DNA from: Blasia pusilla
Lineage: Eukaryota > Marchantiophyta > Marchantiopsida > Blasiales
Assembly (NCBI GenBank): GCA_050084515.1
Contig: CM114271.1
Location: forward strand, 52,700,001 to 52,764,000
DNA: 64,000 nucleotides
Reading direction: 5' to 3'
Made by a program: the position numbers and the translations under genes. The notes below the pieces were generated by a model. That model made no database searches. It saw only the letters and a program-made list of their open reading frames with translations, and had not been told where the DNA came from. Below are positions 48,591 through 59,999 of this stretch, one piece after another (positions within the stretch are counted from its first letter, which is position 1; each line of letters starts with the position of its first letter).

Positions 48591-50985
48591 CATACACCTT
48601 GACTAACTTGTAAATAGTCACTTTGACCTTCCGGTGTGGGTCCATTTGAGGATAAGAGGATAATCATCCTGGAGTAAACTGCACAAAGTTTAAGACTCTT
48701 TTATGCAAACAAATTTTTGGTATGGGACATTTCCAGCCCCTCATCCTGTGTAGGTCCAGTTCTTGCACATGTTGTGTTCTATATGTAAATCAGACATGAA
48801 GTCTGTTATTTCAAATCACATCAGGGCACTGATTACTTCACCCATCACTGAGAGTTACACATTGTCGTTCACCAGCGCCGGTGGGTTTCTCGCTCCCTCT
48901 TGCACCTGTCATTTCTTCTCTCCCTTCTTGAATTCCTCCAATAGCACAGTAAGAAGTTTTGTTACTCTTGTGCTACACTCTATTTGCATCTAGCTACTTG
49001 CCAGCTATAGTTAGTCTATTGTGAAACGTAAATCTCCATCTCTTTGTGTACTTTGATGAAATGAGGGAGGAATGCAATCACATGCTGAACGTTGTAAATT
49101 GGGTTTGGATTGATCAGTGGTCATCCTGTCGATACTGCATCACATTGCTTACCTGGCTTAGGGTCAGGTCCTCTTGAGCGTTTCTTTTCTGGTCCTCCTC
49201 TCAGTTCAATATTGTTTAATCTGAATTACATGATGGTGTACTGTTCTTTTGCTCAAAATCTACTGTCTTTTTCAGACTCTCTCTCTCTCTCTTTCCCCCC
49301 CTCTCTCTTTCTCGGTTTCTCCAAAAGCTGCTGCACTGGTAAGTAATGTCTATTGGGGATCCCAATGAGGTAAAGTAGATGGCATGGTGAAGAATTTCTT
49401 GGTTGACACTTGGAAGCTCCGCACGAACACGTTGTTTGGTCAGCACTCACACTATATGGGAGTGTCTCCCTCACTTCTTCCTCTCTCTACACCCTTCCCA
49501 GTCTCAAGCACCGTCCAACCAGGGCACGGGATCTATGGTTGCAAGGCTACGACAGGCACTACTTAATGAGTACAGTCTCCCTATCTCTTTCTCGGTTTGG
49601 TGTTTCTGGCTTGTGTTTGCATCATCAATACTGATGTATTCCAACATTCTCCATATTTGACAATCTTAAATTTCATTGACACTCTCATCATACAGCTAGT
49701 GCTGCTTTCTGAACCTTGGGCTTAAGTCTATATCTTGCTTGTATAATTAAGCCTCTGTGTGCTTTGACCTGGACAGTCTTATGAATTTTTAGTTCTCTTT
49801 AAGGGAGAGATGGTATCGAATGTTTGATTTGTGTTTGTTTGAAGACTCAAAATCATCCATCAGTTCTGATATTGTCCCATCCTGACATGAGTTCAATGAG
49901 CTAGCTAGGGCAGAGTGAAAGCATTTTGTGAGTAACAGTTGAAAAGAAAGTTCCTTTTGGGATAGGTATTACCATGATTTTGCTGCTCTCAAGTGACTTT
50001 GCGGAGAATTTGTGGTAGGTTCAGTGGTGTGCCTTTGTAAGGTATCCCAGTCTATCAAATGAGTTGCCCAACAATCCATCAGTTCTGCCTGTTGATGTCT
50101 TTGTTGGGGAAGTGAACCATGGCCGCTCATTCTCAACAATTTTGCTGTTTCTTTCTAGGAAGCACTCATTCTATTCAAAGAAATCGCTGGTATTCTCTGC
50201 CAAAATGTTCAACGTCTCTTTCATTCGTATGGTCTGCCTCCCCTTTGCTCAACTCACATTAGAAGTCTAAGTGACGGAATATTAGTTGTGATCAGAAACA
50301 CGATGAGTTTGACGAGAATTGTAATCCAGACAAGACTTCTGTGTGGGTTCCTCATCGACACCTTCTCTTCATTCAGTTGTGATGAAGGACCAGTAGACAC
50401 CTCGTGTTCTGGGTGGGGTGTGGTCGTGAGTTCCTCAGTTGAAGCCGAATATTATCAAACCGAATACCACCTCGACTAATATCATGAGGAGACACCCTAT
50501 GTCCTTTATGTCCGTCTATTGTCATCGAAGGAAGTTTCTTCTAGTCAACCACAAGGAGTATCACCTGCCCTTACTTTGGTATGTTTGCTAGATTGTAGTC
50601 GCTAACTTAAAGCACCCACATGAACTTGCATCTGGTGGTTTCCTACTGCAAGGATAGATGCTATACTAGTGTCCCATCTAGGAGCGATCACAATCTCATT
50701 CCCTTCTACTCTCAACCGCCTATACTTTGGGAGTCAGTCGCTTATGAATTGGTCCTACGAGAAGACCAGATCATAAGAGAATTCACCATTCTTCTAGGTT
50801 TTTCGTAGTTTTGCTCTCTGGTCCATTGTGGCACGGATTGAAAGTGGTCGCAATTTCCTGTCAGTGCATGTAGGTGGTCCAGTTAAGACTTCTTGAGTTG
50901 GTCATACCCCGTAGCCCCTTTCCCTAGGACCTGGTATTTGTGGGTCAAAACGCTCATGGGTCTACCAGATGAGTAAAACCCTTGG
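48591..50985. other. No gene recognised downstream of SGF29
   Basis: Medium-GC sequence with a (CT)n stretch at about 49276-49316. Overlapping frames of 60-85 codons at 49384-49660 and elsewhere have no domain. The region may include SGF29 3' UTR in its first part, but no poly(A) site was identified. Confidence 0.4.
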
Positions 50986-51440
50986 TGAAATCCTGCCAGA
51001 CGCGGCTAGGGGAGTTCGATTCCATGTGCGCAGGATCGCGGCGACGATGTAGTGTCGCCGACGATAGAGCGTCGCCGACTTTTCTGCGCCCAAAACTTTT
51101 GGGTGCACAATCGGCCCAGCGTCCTCGTGACACATTTAACAGAAAACTGCGAGTAAAGAAATGAGACCAGTGGATCTTTTCCTGGTGAACAGTTGGGTCA
51201 ATTTTTTGACGTAGAAAATGGAACCTACAACCTCGACTCTCGCCCCTGGAATCGACCCCTAAGAGGTTCTGGTCTGGAAGAGATATCTAAAGAAATTCCA
51301 CAAATACATCCAGTCAATGGCAGATAATCAGGGAAGGGAGGAAACACATTAGCTGCTGGTGTCTAGAATGCACCCGAACTCTCGATGCTAAGCCCACCCA
51401 TTCCGCCACGAAATTAGAAGGGTACTACTAACCTTTATCG
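50986..51440. repeat. tRNA-like and short-repeat region (possible SINE relics)
   Basis: GAGTTCGATTCC at about 51011 fits a Pol III B box on the + strand. On the minus strand, GTGGCGGAATGGGTGGGCTT followed by GAGAGTTCGGGTGC (51373-51410 on the + strand) resembles an A box and B box at tRNA-like spacing. Between them lie repeats GGCGACGATGTAGTGTCGCC / GACGATAGAGCGTCGCCGAC and the palindrome CCCAAAACTTTTGGG. No complete cloverleaf can be drawn, so this is not called as a tRNA gene. Confidence 0.3.
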
Positions 51441-52267
51441 ATCATTTCTATATCTTCAAATAACTCGCGGTTTTCATAACATGGCACGAGTGACGTGACC
51501 GGATTGCGAAGTCGTGAACTTAACACTTTCACTGCGCAGTGCTTTTCTGAAAGCTTACCCAGATATTGTTCTATCTAATATTCACATCATGTTTGTTTTC
51601 ATGGAAAGGTGGTTGTTTCAGAATCTGCCATGAGCACCCTCTCGAGTCTCCTTTTTGTTTTCTACTATTGTCGTGTGGTTCGGATGCAACTTTTCTCACA
51701 CTCATTTCCACTGTTAGTAGATGCCTCTCGGATTGCAAGGAGTCAAGAGAGAAATAGAGAGTTTGATCGCATGGATAGCTCCTTGTATGGAAGAGAAATG
51801 CCCTATGTGAAGTCGAAAACAAATATGGATCCTTTTTCTCATCACTTTCATCATTATTGCTTGCTCTTTTTAAGAACCTACCTTGGTCATCCGTCTGTGC
51901 ACACGTGGTCTTCCCAACAGCAGCCACGACACCTCCGTCCTAAATGAAAGTATCTGTTCCCTTTGCACATGGAAAACTTACTTTTAGAAACGTTAAGAAA
52001 GTAGTATCATGAATGGAAATTCTCTTTGTCCATAGAGTAAGAGAACTTCAAGACGCTTGGCGCTCACATGACTTCCATCCCATTGCATCCCATGAATTCG
52101 AGAGTAGGGATATCATTGCCATGGTAAAGGTGCATTGTGTGAGTTGAAAAACCAAAATAGTTGGACTACCATTAACCAAAGACCCGGTTCCCTTTCTTCA
52201 TAAAGAGTATGCAAACACATGTACAATCCTCCAACTTGAAGTTGAATGAGATATAAATCATAGGAAA
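51441..52267. other. No gene recognised
   Basis: Antiparallel frames of 112-118 codons at 51571-51947 mirror each other and show no domain; they are probably chance. Confidence 0.45.
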
Positions 52268-52435
52268 TTAGTGGGCACCCCGTGCCATGTACGGGAGTGA
52301 AGAGACTAATCATGTTGGATAAAAAAATTTCTTATTACTCGTAGAGGGGAAGACATTTTCTTGCTGCCCGATTGCCACATTTCAAGCAAAAAGGTGTTTG
52401 CATATCAAGAGGGCACTCTCCAATAATAATATAGA
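52268..52435 (-). mobile_element. Non-autonomous Helitron-like element, best-preserved copy (168 bp)
   Basis: On the minus strand the element begins TCTATATTATTATTGGAGAG and ends CCCGTACATGGCACGGGGTG then CCCACTAA. It is inserted between A (52267) and T (52436). A short hairpin about ten bases before a CTRR end, a TC start and an A|T target without duplication are the Helitron signature. It is too short to encode anything and must have been mobilised in trans. It serves as the reference for the other units listed. Confidence 0.75.
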
Positions 52436-55154
52436 TGAATGTAAAATGAACGTTCATTGAGTTCGGGAGCTGAATTCTACGTAGAACCCATAACAAGAGT
52501 TTTCAGGCTCGTCTTGGGCTTTGCACCTTCACGAAACATGAAAGGGGACTTTGGGAACTTAGTTTTGGTCAAAATCGTCCGTCAAGGAAAAGAGTTCCAA
52601 CTTTATGGGGGCCATCATGTTCATGTAGCACACAAGTTTGGAAGTGGAGTGTGGGAACTTAAGCTTTGGTCAAATATTTAATTCGATGAGATGAGTTCCA
52701 TCCTTTAACAATCCATCATGCTTCTTTGATGTTTACAACACCATGGAGTGGAGTCATAAGTATCTAATCTTCGATCACCTAAATTAATTAGAAAAAAAAT
52801 TTACGCTTGGCATTTGTGGCTATTTTATTTACTTCAAAAATTGTTGTGTTTCCTAATATAGATTTAGTCCTACTACTTTAATGGCCCATGTCATGTAGTA
52901 CAATTTATCGCAATCAAAATTAATTTTTTTAACGATAAAAAAGCATATAAGTAATCTTGACATAGTTAAATCTGGATCTTGAAAAAAAAAACGTTTTACA
53001 TTTCTTAACCCCTCATTCCAATAATAGGTTAGATTCAGTAAATTAAAGAAAAGGTTTTATATATTAGCAAAGATTTTCTTGCACTTCAAAATGACATAAA
53101 AGAGTGACCTCTTTGATTCCTTAGGGTCATTCGTAGTTCTCCTAGAGCATATTCTACATATACCCAAGATTGCTCCTACCCACTTAAAGTTCAAACAATT
53201 TTACATGATTTGCTCAAGCCACATCCGTTCCTTGAATAACTCTTGGATTGCTTGGCTTAGGTGTTTCTCATCAGGTCAGATTTTATTCGACACTAATCTA
53301 TATTCTCCAATTAAAATTTTGAGATATTTTTCAAATTCTAATGGATATTGATTCTTCTTCTTTTTTCCCCTTCCCCTTTTACTAGTACATCCGAGATAGC
53401 TATCCCTCCCAGCTCAGTATCCACTCCTATAATTTTCGAAAATCTATAATTCATGGGTATATTACTTTTGGGGGAAGTCCGTTGTAACGTCAATCAATCA
53501 ACTTTCAGGAGTCATTTTTTTAGGTGTCCAACTTAAAGTCCGATGGTTTTAATCAAACAATTGGCTTAAGCACTGGAAACTTCATAACCTTGCCACACAC
53601 AACTGGTTACCGTGAAAAGATATGAGGATCGCAAAACTTATTCATTCTTCCTCTCCTTATTATCTTCCCAAAGGGAGACCAAAAAGTATTCCCTTTCGTT
53701 TAGGTCTATGATGATGATCTCTTTTGCGAAAGGCCAATGATCAGCATTTTTCTGAAGTTGCTCCTCTGTTTGTTTGACACGTGGCACAAAACTTCTCTTA
53801 AAAATATTTTTGTCATCTTAACATGGTCTGAAAAATGATAAAGTTATTAATCAAGGGGCCTTGCGGGTCCCAATTAATGGGATAAAACACACCTCCACAT
53901 TTTGAGCGTATTGTACCTCTATGTAACTTTTAAGTCATATATTTCTTTACTTTATATATATATATATGTCTCCCTCCTTTTAGACGCCCAAGATTTTGGC
54001 CCGCCAATGGTCGCGAAAGGTCGTCACTTGGATCAAATGCACACACACCTTTATCCAAGTTTACTGCCACGAAGAGACAAAATAAGGCTTTGTGGAAGAA
54101 AGGCGGATCGAGTTTGGACGAAGCCGTGTGAGGGAGAAAAAAACATCCGAGGGAGACAAGAAACTGCTCTGTAGGGGTTTTGAAGGTCCTTTGTGGAGAG
54201 TTTTTTGTCCGAGTTCACATCACCAATTTACTACATCAAAGGTTTTTTTGGGGGTTCGGTGGTCCCAATGAGTCATTCTTTCTTTCAATAGGCTTGCATT
54301 CAATAGAATGCTGCCATCTGTCTGGTAGCTGGAAATAAATGGTCGCGGAGTGCGATATTCCTTCGAACTTTGTTTGAAAAAACCGCCGTAAACGTTTCCC
54401 GAACCGTGTCTCCACTATTAGTTACGTTTCGAATGAACTTTGTCTGCCCCCCTGTTTTGCCAATACCATCGAAGAATGGACACGCTTTCGTCTTGACCGG
54501 TTTCTCTTGCATTTTCTTGCTTTGTGAAGGGACTCATCCTCTTTTCGGAGGAAACGACCAAATCCCTCATAACTGAAACGCCGTGGCATGGAAGAGGGAA
54601 CTTTCCTAGATTCCGCTCTGTTTTTGGTCGCCTGCCTTGTCTGACGCGTGGCAAAAGCATGTGGGTTTTATTTATTTATAGAGTGGCGGGTAGGACTGGA
54701 CTGAGTCGAGGGAGGGAGGGACTGACTCACTCGCTACTCCCTCCATCTTTCTCCTCTCTTCACAACAGCACGTGGCAGTGGTGCGCGCATAATCGGAGTC
54801 ATGTGGAAGTTGAACTCCTCGGTTATTCGCTTTATCATACTTGAGCTGTGCGCTCATTTGGCAAGGCTCATTGTGATTCCTTCCTCGTGGCTAAGCATCT
54901 CTCTATTTAAGATGACAAGGATCTTTAACTCTAAGGAATCATGTTTTTTTCTTTTTACTTATTTATTTACGGCTTTTAGAGACAATCCATGTTTTTTTTT
55001 TTCTTTCCATCTAGGTTATCCGTGTGTTCATTAATTATTTTTTCTCCCAAAATCAAGGCTTCATCCTAAAGTATAAAATCTTAACCCTTCATTTTGGGTC
55101 GAGCACCACTTCTTGGTTTCAGATCGTGGCGGTCCTAGTTGGAGGGGTGTCCGT
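52436..55154. other. AT-rich then medium-GC intergenic DNA, no gene recognised
   Basis: A frame of 106 codons at 54524-54844 and others near 54.3-54.7 kb overlap on both strands and show no domain. Confidence 0.45.
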
Positions 55155-55760
55155 TCCACATCCGGAGGATCCTTAATTGGTGGTTCTATTGTTCCACAGT
55201 TTATGATTTGGTAGGAGTTGATGGTGAGGGTGCAACCAAAGCATCCTACAAATAGTTCAATGGTGACGGGTCATGAGGTGGTAACTAACGATGAGTTGTT
55301 TGATGTGCTTGTTGGTGGTGTGGTGTTATATCCTAAGGAGTTCACTGTGGAAAATTACTAGGATGCTTCCTCCTATCGACCAAATTGGAAATCAAGAAAT
55401 TGTTGCATTAGTTGTTTTCCAGTGCACCTGACTGGAAGTGTTGACGATGCACAACATGGCCCGATCACTGGGTCATGGCTGCAATCTATTCTTTTGGGGT
55501 TAGTTGGGTCGGTGATATAAGGGAGAATCAGCCAATGATGGATAAGGATTTGGTCCTCGAGGATTGTATTATGAAGGTGGCGCTAATTGGCATAACATCA
55601 CGTTTGGATTGGGGGCCAATGGTTAGTACATCTAAGTTGTTGCAATATAGGGTAGATTGGTACATCCAATAGGCATGGAATAAGTCCTTTATTCTGGAGA
55701 GTGAGGAGACAAGCGACAAAGGGGAAATACATAGGGCCATTGATATTGGTGCCCTTTGAA
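55155..55760 (+). pseudogene. Second relic of the DNMT-bearing Ty3/gypsy family (protease to linker)
   Basis: Translated in pieces it follows the main element closely. MVRVQPKHPTNSSMV matches VVKVQPEHETNSAMV. FDVLVGGVVLYPKEF matches YNMLVGRTVLYPLGF. YRPNWKSR matches YRPGWRSG. The linker start MAAIYSFGVSWVGDI matches MTTLAAFTGIVSWPGEL. LQYRVDWYIQ then AWNKSFI matches LQRSVDDLVRQAWSHAFI, which in the main element lies 40 residues before methyltransferase motif I. Stops and small frameshifts are present. The methyltransferase itself is not recognisable beyond ~55760. Confidence 0.8.
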
Positions 55761-58700
55761 ATATGGGAAACACAAAACCACCACATTGCTTTCAAGGGAG
55801 TGATCCTATCGTGATGAGGATGTGAACAATGGAGTTATAAATATGGTGATCTATTGATTAGGAGAGAGATGAGATCAAACCAGCACCCAAACAACTTATA
55901 TTAGCTTGGAAAAGATACATATTACTCTTGGCACAAAAATTGACTATCTAAGTTAGAGGAACCCATAATTGTGTGGCGTCTTAATGTGATGGTGAGCATA
56001 TGGATATGATGGTCTATATCTAATTTGTGTTTTAGTACATGTTCATGTGAGTGATGTATATTTTGTAGCCATATGCATGCACTAAATAATTTTCATAATA
56101 TTTATAGTTGACCAAGAGTAATTACTATGCCTCAACAAGTAGGCTATGATATAAGGTTGCAAAAAATCAGACATGCCCAACGAGCCCCGGTTTCCAAGCA
56201 CAAACTTGGTATTCACAAAGGTGAATAAGATTTGAATCCCGAAAGTTTGGCTCAATTATTTTAGAAAGAGGTGTGTTTCCTAGCTAATTTTTTATAATCA
56301 CTTGGGAAATTTGGCAAGCATCACTCTCCAAGACTATTCATGTGTCCTCTTCTTGATTTCTTATATATGTAGTGCTACTCAGATCTTCCCAAAACCTCCA
56401 ACGACCAAGCCCCAAAGATTTTTCCTTCACGTTACAACGCCCACGTAACACCATCTATCTACCTTGGAGTCAAAACATCAACAATGAGAATCGCTTGTGA
56501 ATCCACACCTATTTTTAATGCCTATTCTTAAGTCTACACACGTGACATATCCGTGCAAGTCTAGAAATTGTATCCATAGCCCATTTTTGTTATTAGTCCT
56601 TGACAATTTCTATGAGCACCCCTCTCCTAAAATAGTTTATTTAAGCTTCATTACTAACCAAAAAACTTATGAGAGGGAACCTTGTATCTTGCTCACCCAA
56701 TAAAGAAAATATGCTCTATGTGCATTGAGTCCTTTATGCGGCCACTACAATGCTTGCTTGGCAAGTCCATTATGCCATGAATTTCATCGAATATTGATCA
56801 AATTCTCCAGCATGGAGAAAAAAATTACTTCCACTTATCTCTTTAAAAAATTACATCAAATTCCTTGGATCCAAGATATTTGGAAGAAAAAGCCAAAGAG
56901 TTGAACGACGACGAGATTGTATTTCTAGCTCTTGAATGGACGTAACTTCCCTTGCCTCCTTACCCCATTGTTGGATATAGATTGCACTCCTTCTTCCCAA
57001 CTCTCTTTATGTACAAATGAACTATTTTTTTCACTTTTGGTTCCATTTTCAACCTTTTATCCAACCTTGTATTTTGACCATTAAGACTCCCATATACTAT
57101 GCAACACCACTTATCACTTTTGGAAGATCATGGAAGATTAACTTTTTCTTGCTAGTGCTAGTACCATGCCACCATTTTAACTCTCTATGCATACTAGTAT
57201 GCGTATCTCCCACCCTAAACTTAAGTTTAAGAATGATTCTTGTTCAAAAAATTTCTCCACATTTGCATTATATTGCTATCAAGGTCCAAGAAATCCAAAC
57301 TCCTTCTACCTCAACAATTTTATCTCCTAAAATTCAACCTTTATTCAACATGGTCTGATCTAAACCATGGTCTAATCCATATACAAACCAAACATTCAAA
57401 ACTTTGGAAATTGTGCAACAATTTCCCTTCTACTATCAAGCTAGTGATCCTTTTCCTACAACAATTGTGGCCACCACTTCTATCTTATGAATCAACATTG
57501 CCTTCTCTAAGCGCTACTACCAAGGAAATTATGCTATAAATGTAGGCCATAAGAAGCATATTCTCTTTTTTTTTTTGCCCTTTATCTATGCCCACGTACA
57601 TAAGCCTAGGGTATTGCTAGACTAACCCTCAAGAACTATGGATTAGCTCAATCACTCTAGCGTTTATCAGCATACAAAATCTTATATACGCTCATTATAA
57701 AGAATACTTTTGAATGGATTAGAGAAAAAAATCAAGACGATAAAATATTTTGTTAAGGAATGAAAATTATTTATATATATATATATATAAAATATGACAT
57801 TTAAAATCCCTTGGGAGTTAATGTTGATGATCTCTAATATTTTGTTAGAGTTCTTTCATGGAAATAGAAAATATGCCCTTTAAAAAAGGCTAGGGCCAAA
57901 GCCATCTACACTCTGTCTACTTTTAGAGTGATGAATCATAAGTAATTCACACGAAAAGAACACACGTGGTACATTACAAACACGTGCAAGTACTAGAAGT
58001 ATAAAATCTTATAAATTATCAAGTTATATATCTAAAAATTTTGAAAACCTTAAGAATTATTTTCATGGCCTCCATATCTATCCAAATTATTTCTATATAG
58101 GGTATGTATGAAGAAATTATTATAATTTAAAGTAATCTCAAGGTACAAATAAGGATTTCCTACTATCAACAACTTTAATGCAACATAAAAGTTGAAAAGC
58201 TACTCTATTAACATATGCAAAAGTTTTAAAAAAATCAACATATGAAAGGGAGAATTAGATGAGATATAAGAATCCAAAAGTTTTTTTAAATTTTAGAAGG
58301 TACTTGGTGTCCATTAGAAACTAAATTTAATCAAGTTTTGGCTTTAATTTCCATCTCTAATACGAAAATGTATAAAGGTTTGTAGAAAGAATATATTTCA
58401 TATTCAAATTTCATAATCAATGTGCTTGAAAAACACTTCACTATGATCCATTTGAGATTAAAAAATCTCCTCTGAAATATATGCAAACCAACCCACCTCA
58501 TATATTCTCTTGGTGGGCCAACAACCCAACAAGAAAAATAACTCCAATAAAACCATTACCTCCAAATTCATAATATAACGAGTATGCTATTCTAATTAAT
58601 GCATATAGCATCCAATTGGGATTAAATGAATATTTTGTTTCATCAAAAAATCTCTTTCTAGAACATTTTCTATTTTTGGGAATTTCTTATAATGTATGTC

Positions 58701-59795
58701 AAATCGTTTGTAGTTCGTTGAGGAAAGACAGATAATATAGCCAGATTAATTTTTCGCTGCAAAATAACATCACATGCATATTCATGGTCATGTCCCAAAA
58801 GGATATTTGTATGGGATGATAAAGAGAAATTTTAAGAACCAACATCTAAATTTTGCCTCTACTGTGGTACCATGGCCATGGAATGGAACCATGATTCAAA
58901 GACCGCATTGCTCTAAATAACCTCTATCGGATGTTAGAAGGAAATTTTCTTTTTGTCAAAATCTTGTGCGTAAAGGAAATACACTTGAATTGTCATATGT
59001 ATAAGATCAATCTATCCTATGAATTCTACAACACACATACATAATAAATAGACTCATTCTTATAAAATTTACAATCTATGTAGATGAAATGCCCCATATT
59101 TAAAATATAGATTTCCAATAGGAATACTCACTACCCTAAAATCACATTTCCATAAACCCTGATCAATACGCCATAATATGTCACTAGAAGATATCAAGCC
59201 GTGTTCACTCTTTCTCAAGAGAATCTAGATATTTAGAATATTTCCTAACAAGGGTATATCTTTGTGTGAAAGACTCCATATCTTAAAGACAATGCTTTCC
59301 TACTATATGAAAAAGAATGTACACCAATCTTGGGTCCTCTCAAAGATTACACTCCAACGGTACATCATAACATATCTAGAGCACATTTCTGGTCTCTCTC
59401 CACACTTTCTCTCTTATATATGTTCTCTTCCACCAATACTTGAAAGATAATATATATGGCATACAATTATGTACATAATCCTTCTAAATACTACCATTAC
59501 AACCCTGAAATATGAGAAATTGAACACGTACAAAATAATGTATCCTACTTTTTAAAAATTATCTCCCATAAATAAATTTAATCATAAAATTTAAATTTAA
59601 AAATCCCATATCAATAAGAATCTCCCTAAATGATTAAATATCTCAAAGTATCTAAATATATAGAAAAAGACGAGTTCTTAAATGTTATGGTGAAAACTCT
59701 TTGGATCATCTCTTCTCGTTAAGAACATGTTATCATCCACATCTTTGGATCATCAAGGTCAAATACCTCAATTACATCAGAAAAAAAATATAAAA
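55761..59795. other. AT-rich intergenic DNA, no gene recognised
   Basis: The first part may be further decayed sequence of the retroelement relic; GTGATGTATATTTTGTAGCC near 56054 resembles sequence just after the 31.1 kb direct repeat. The remainder is AT-rich with an (AT)n stretch near 57773-57789. Frames of 99-113 codons at 57017-57539 have no domain. Confidence 0.5.
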
Positions 59796-59999
59796 ATATG
59801 GTGAAATGATGCAACCATATGTATCAATTGCAATAGTGGCTCTAAGTAACTATAGTTACTTCGCGAGGCTCCCAAAAAACTCCAGATTCCGATTGCGCTG
59901 GTGTCGGGGATCGGAGTTCTCGGCCACTGTTGCAATTGATACATATGGTTGCATCATTTCACCATATTATATGTATCAATTGCAACAGTGGCCGAGAAC
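59796..59999. repeat. Long foldback: three copies of one sequence in alternating orientation
   Basis: 59796-59840 (ATATGGTGAAATGATGCAAC...) is repeated inverted at 59923-59967, 45 bases with one mismatch. 59916-59946 is repeated inverted again at 59969-59999, 31 bases that match perfectly, with a 22-base spacer. The 75-base loop of the larger structure is unusually GC-rich for this neighbourhood. Confidence 0.9.

Noticed and set aside
51373-51410. A tRNA-Leu-like gene on the minus strand
   Set aside because: Only the D-arm and T-arm type words are present. No anticodon stem or acceptor pairing can be drawn.
57017-57539. Two frames of 113 and 99 codons in AT-rich DNA
   Set aside because: Phe/Leu/Ile-rich translations typical of AT-rich chance frames, with no domain and no promoter-like context.
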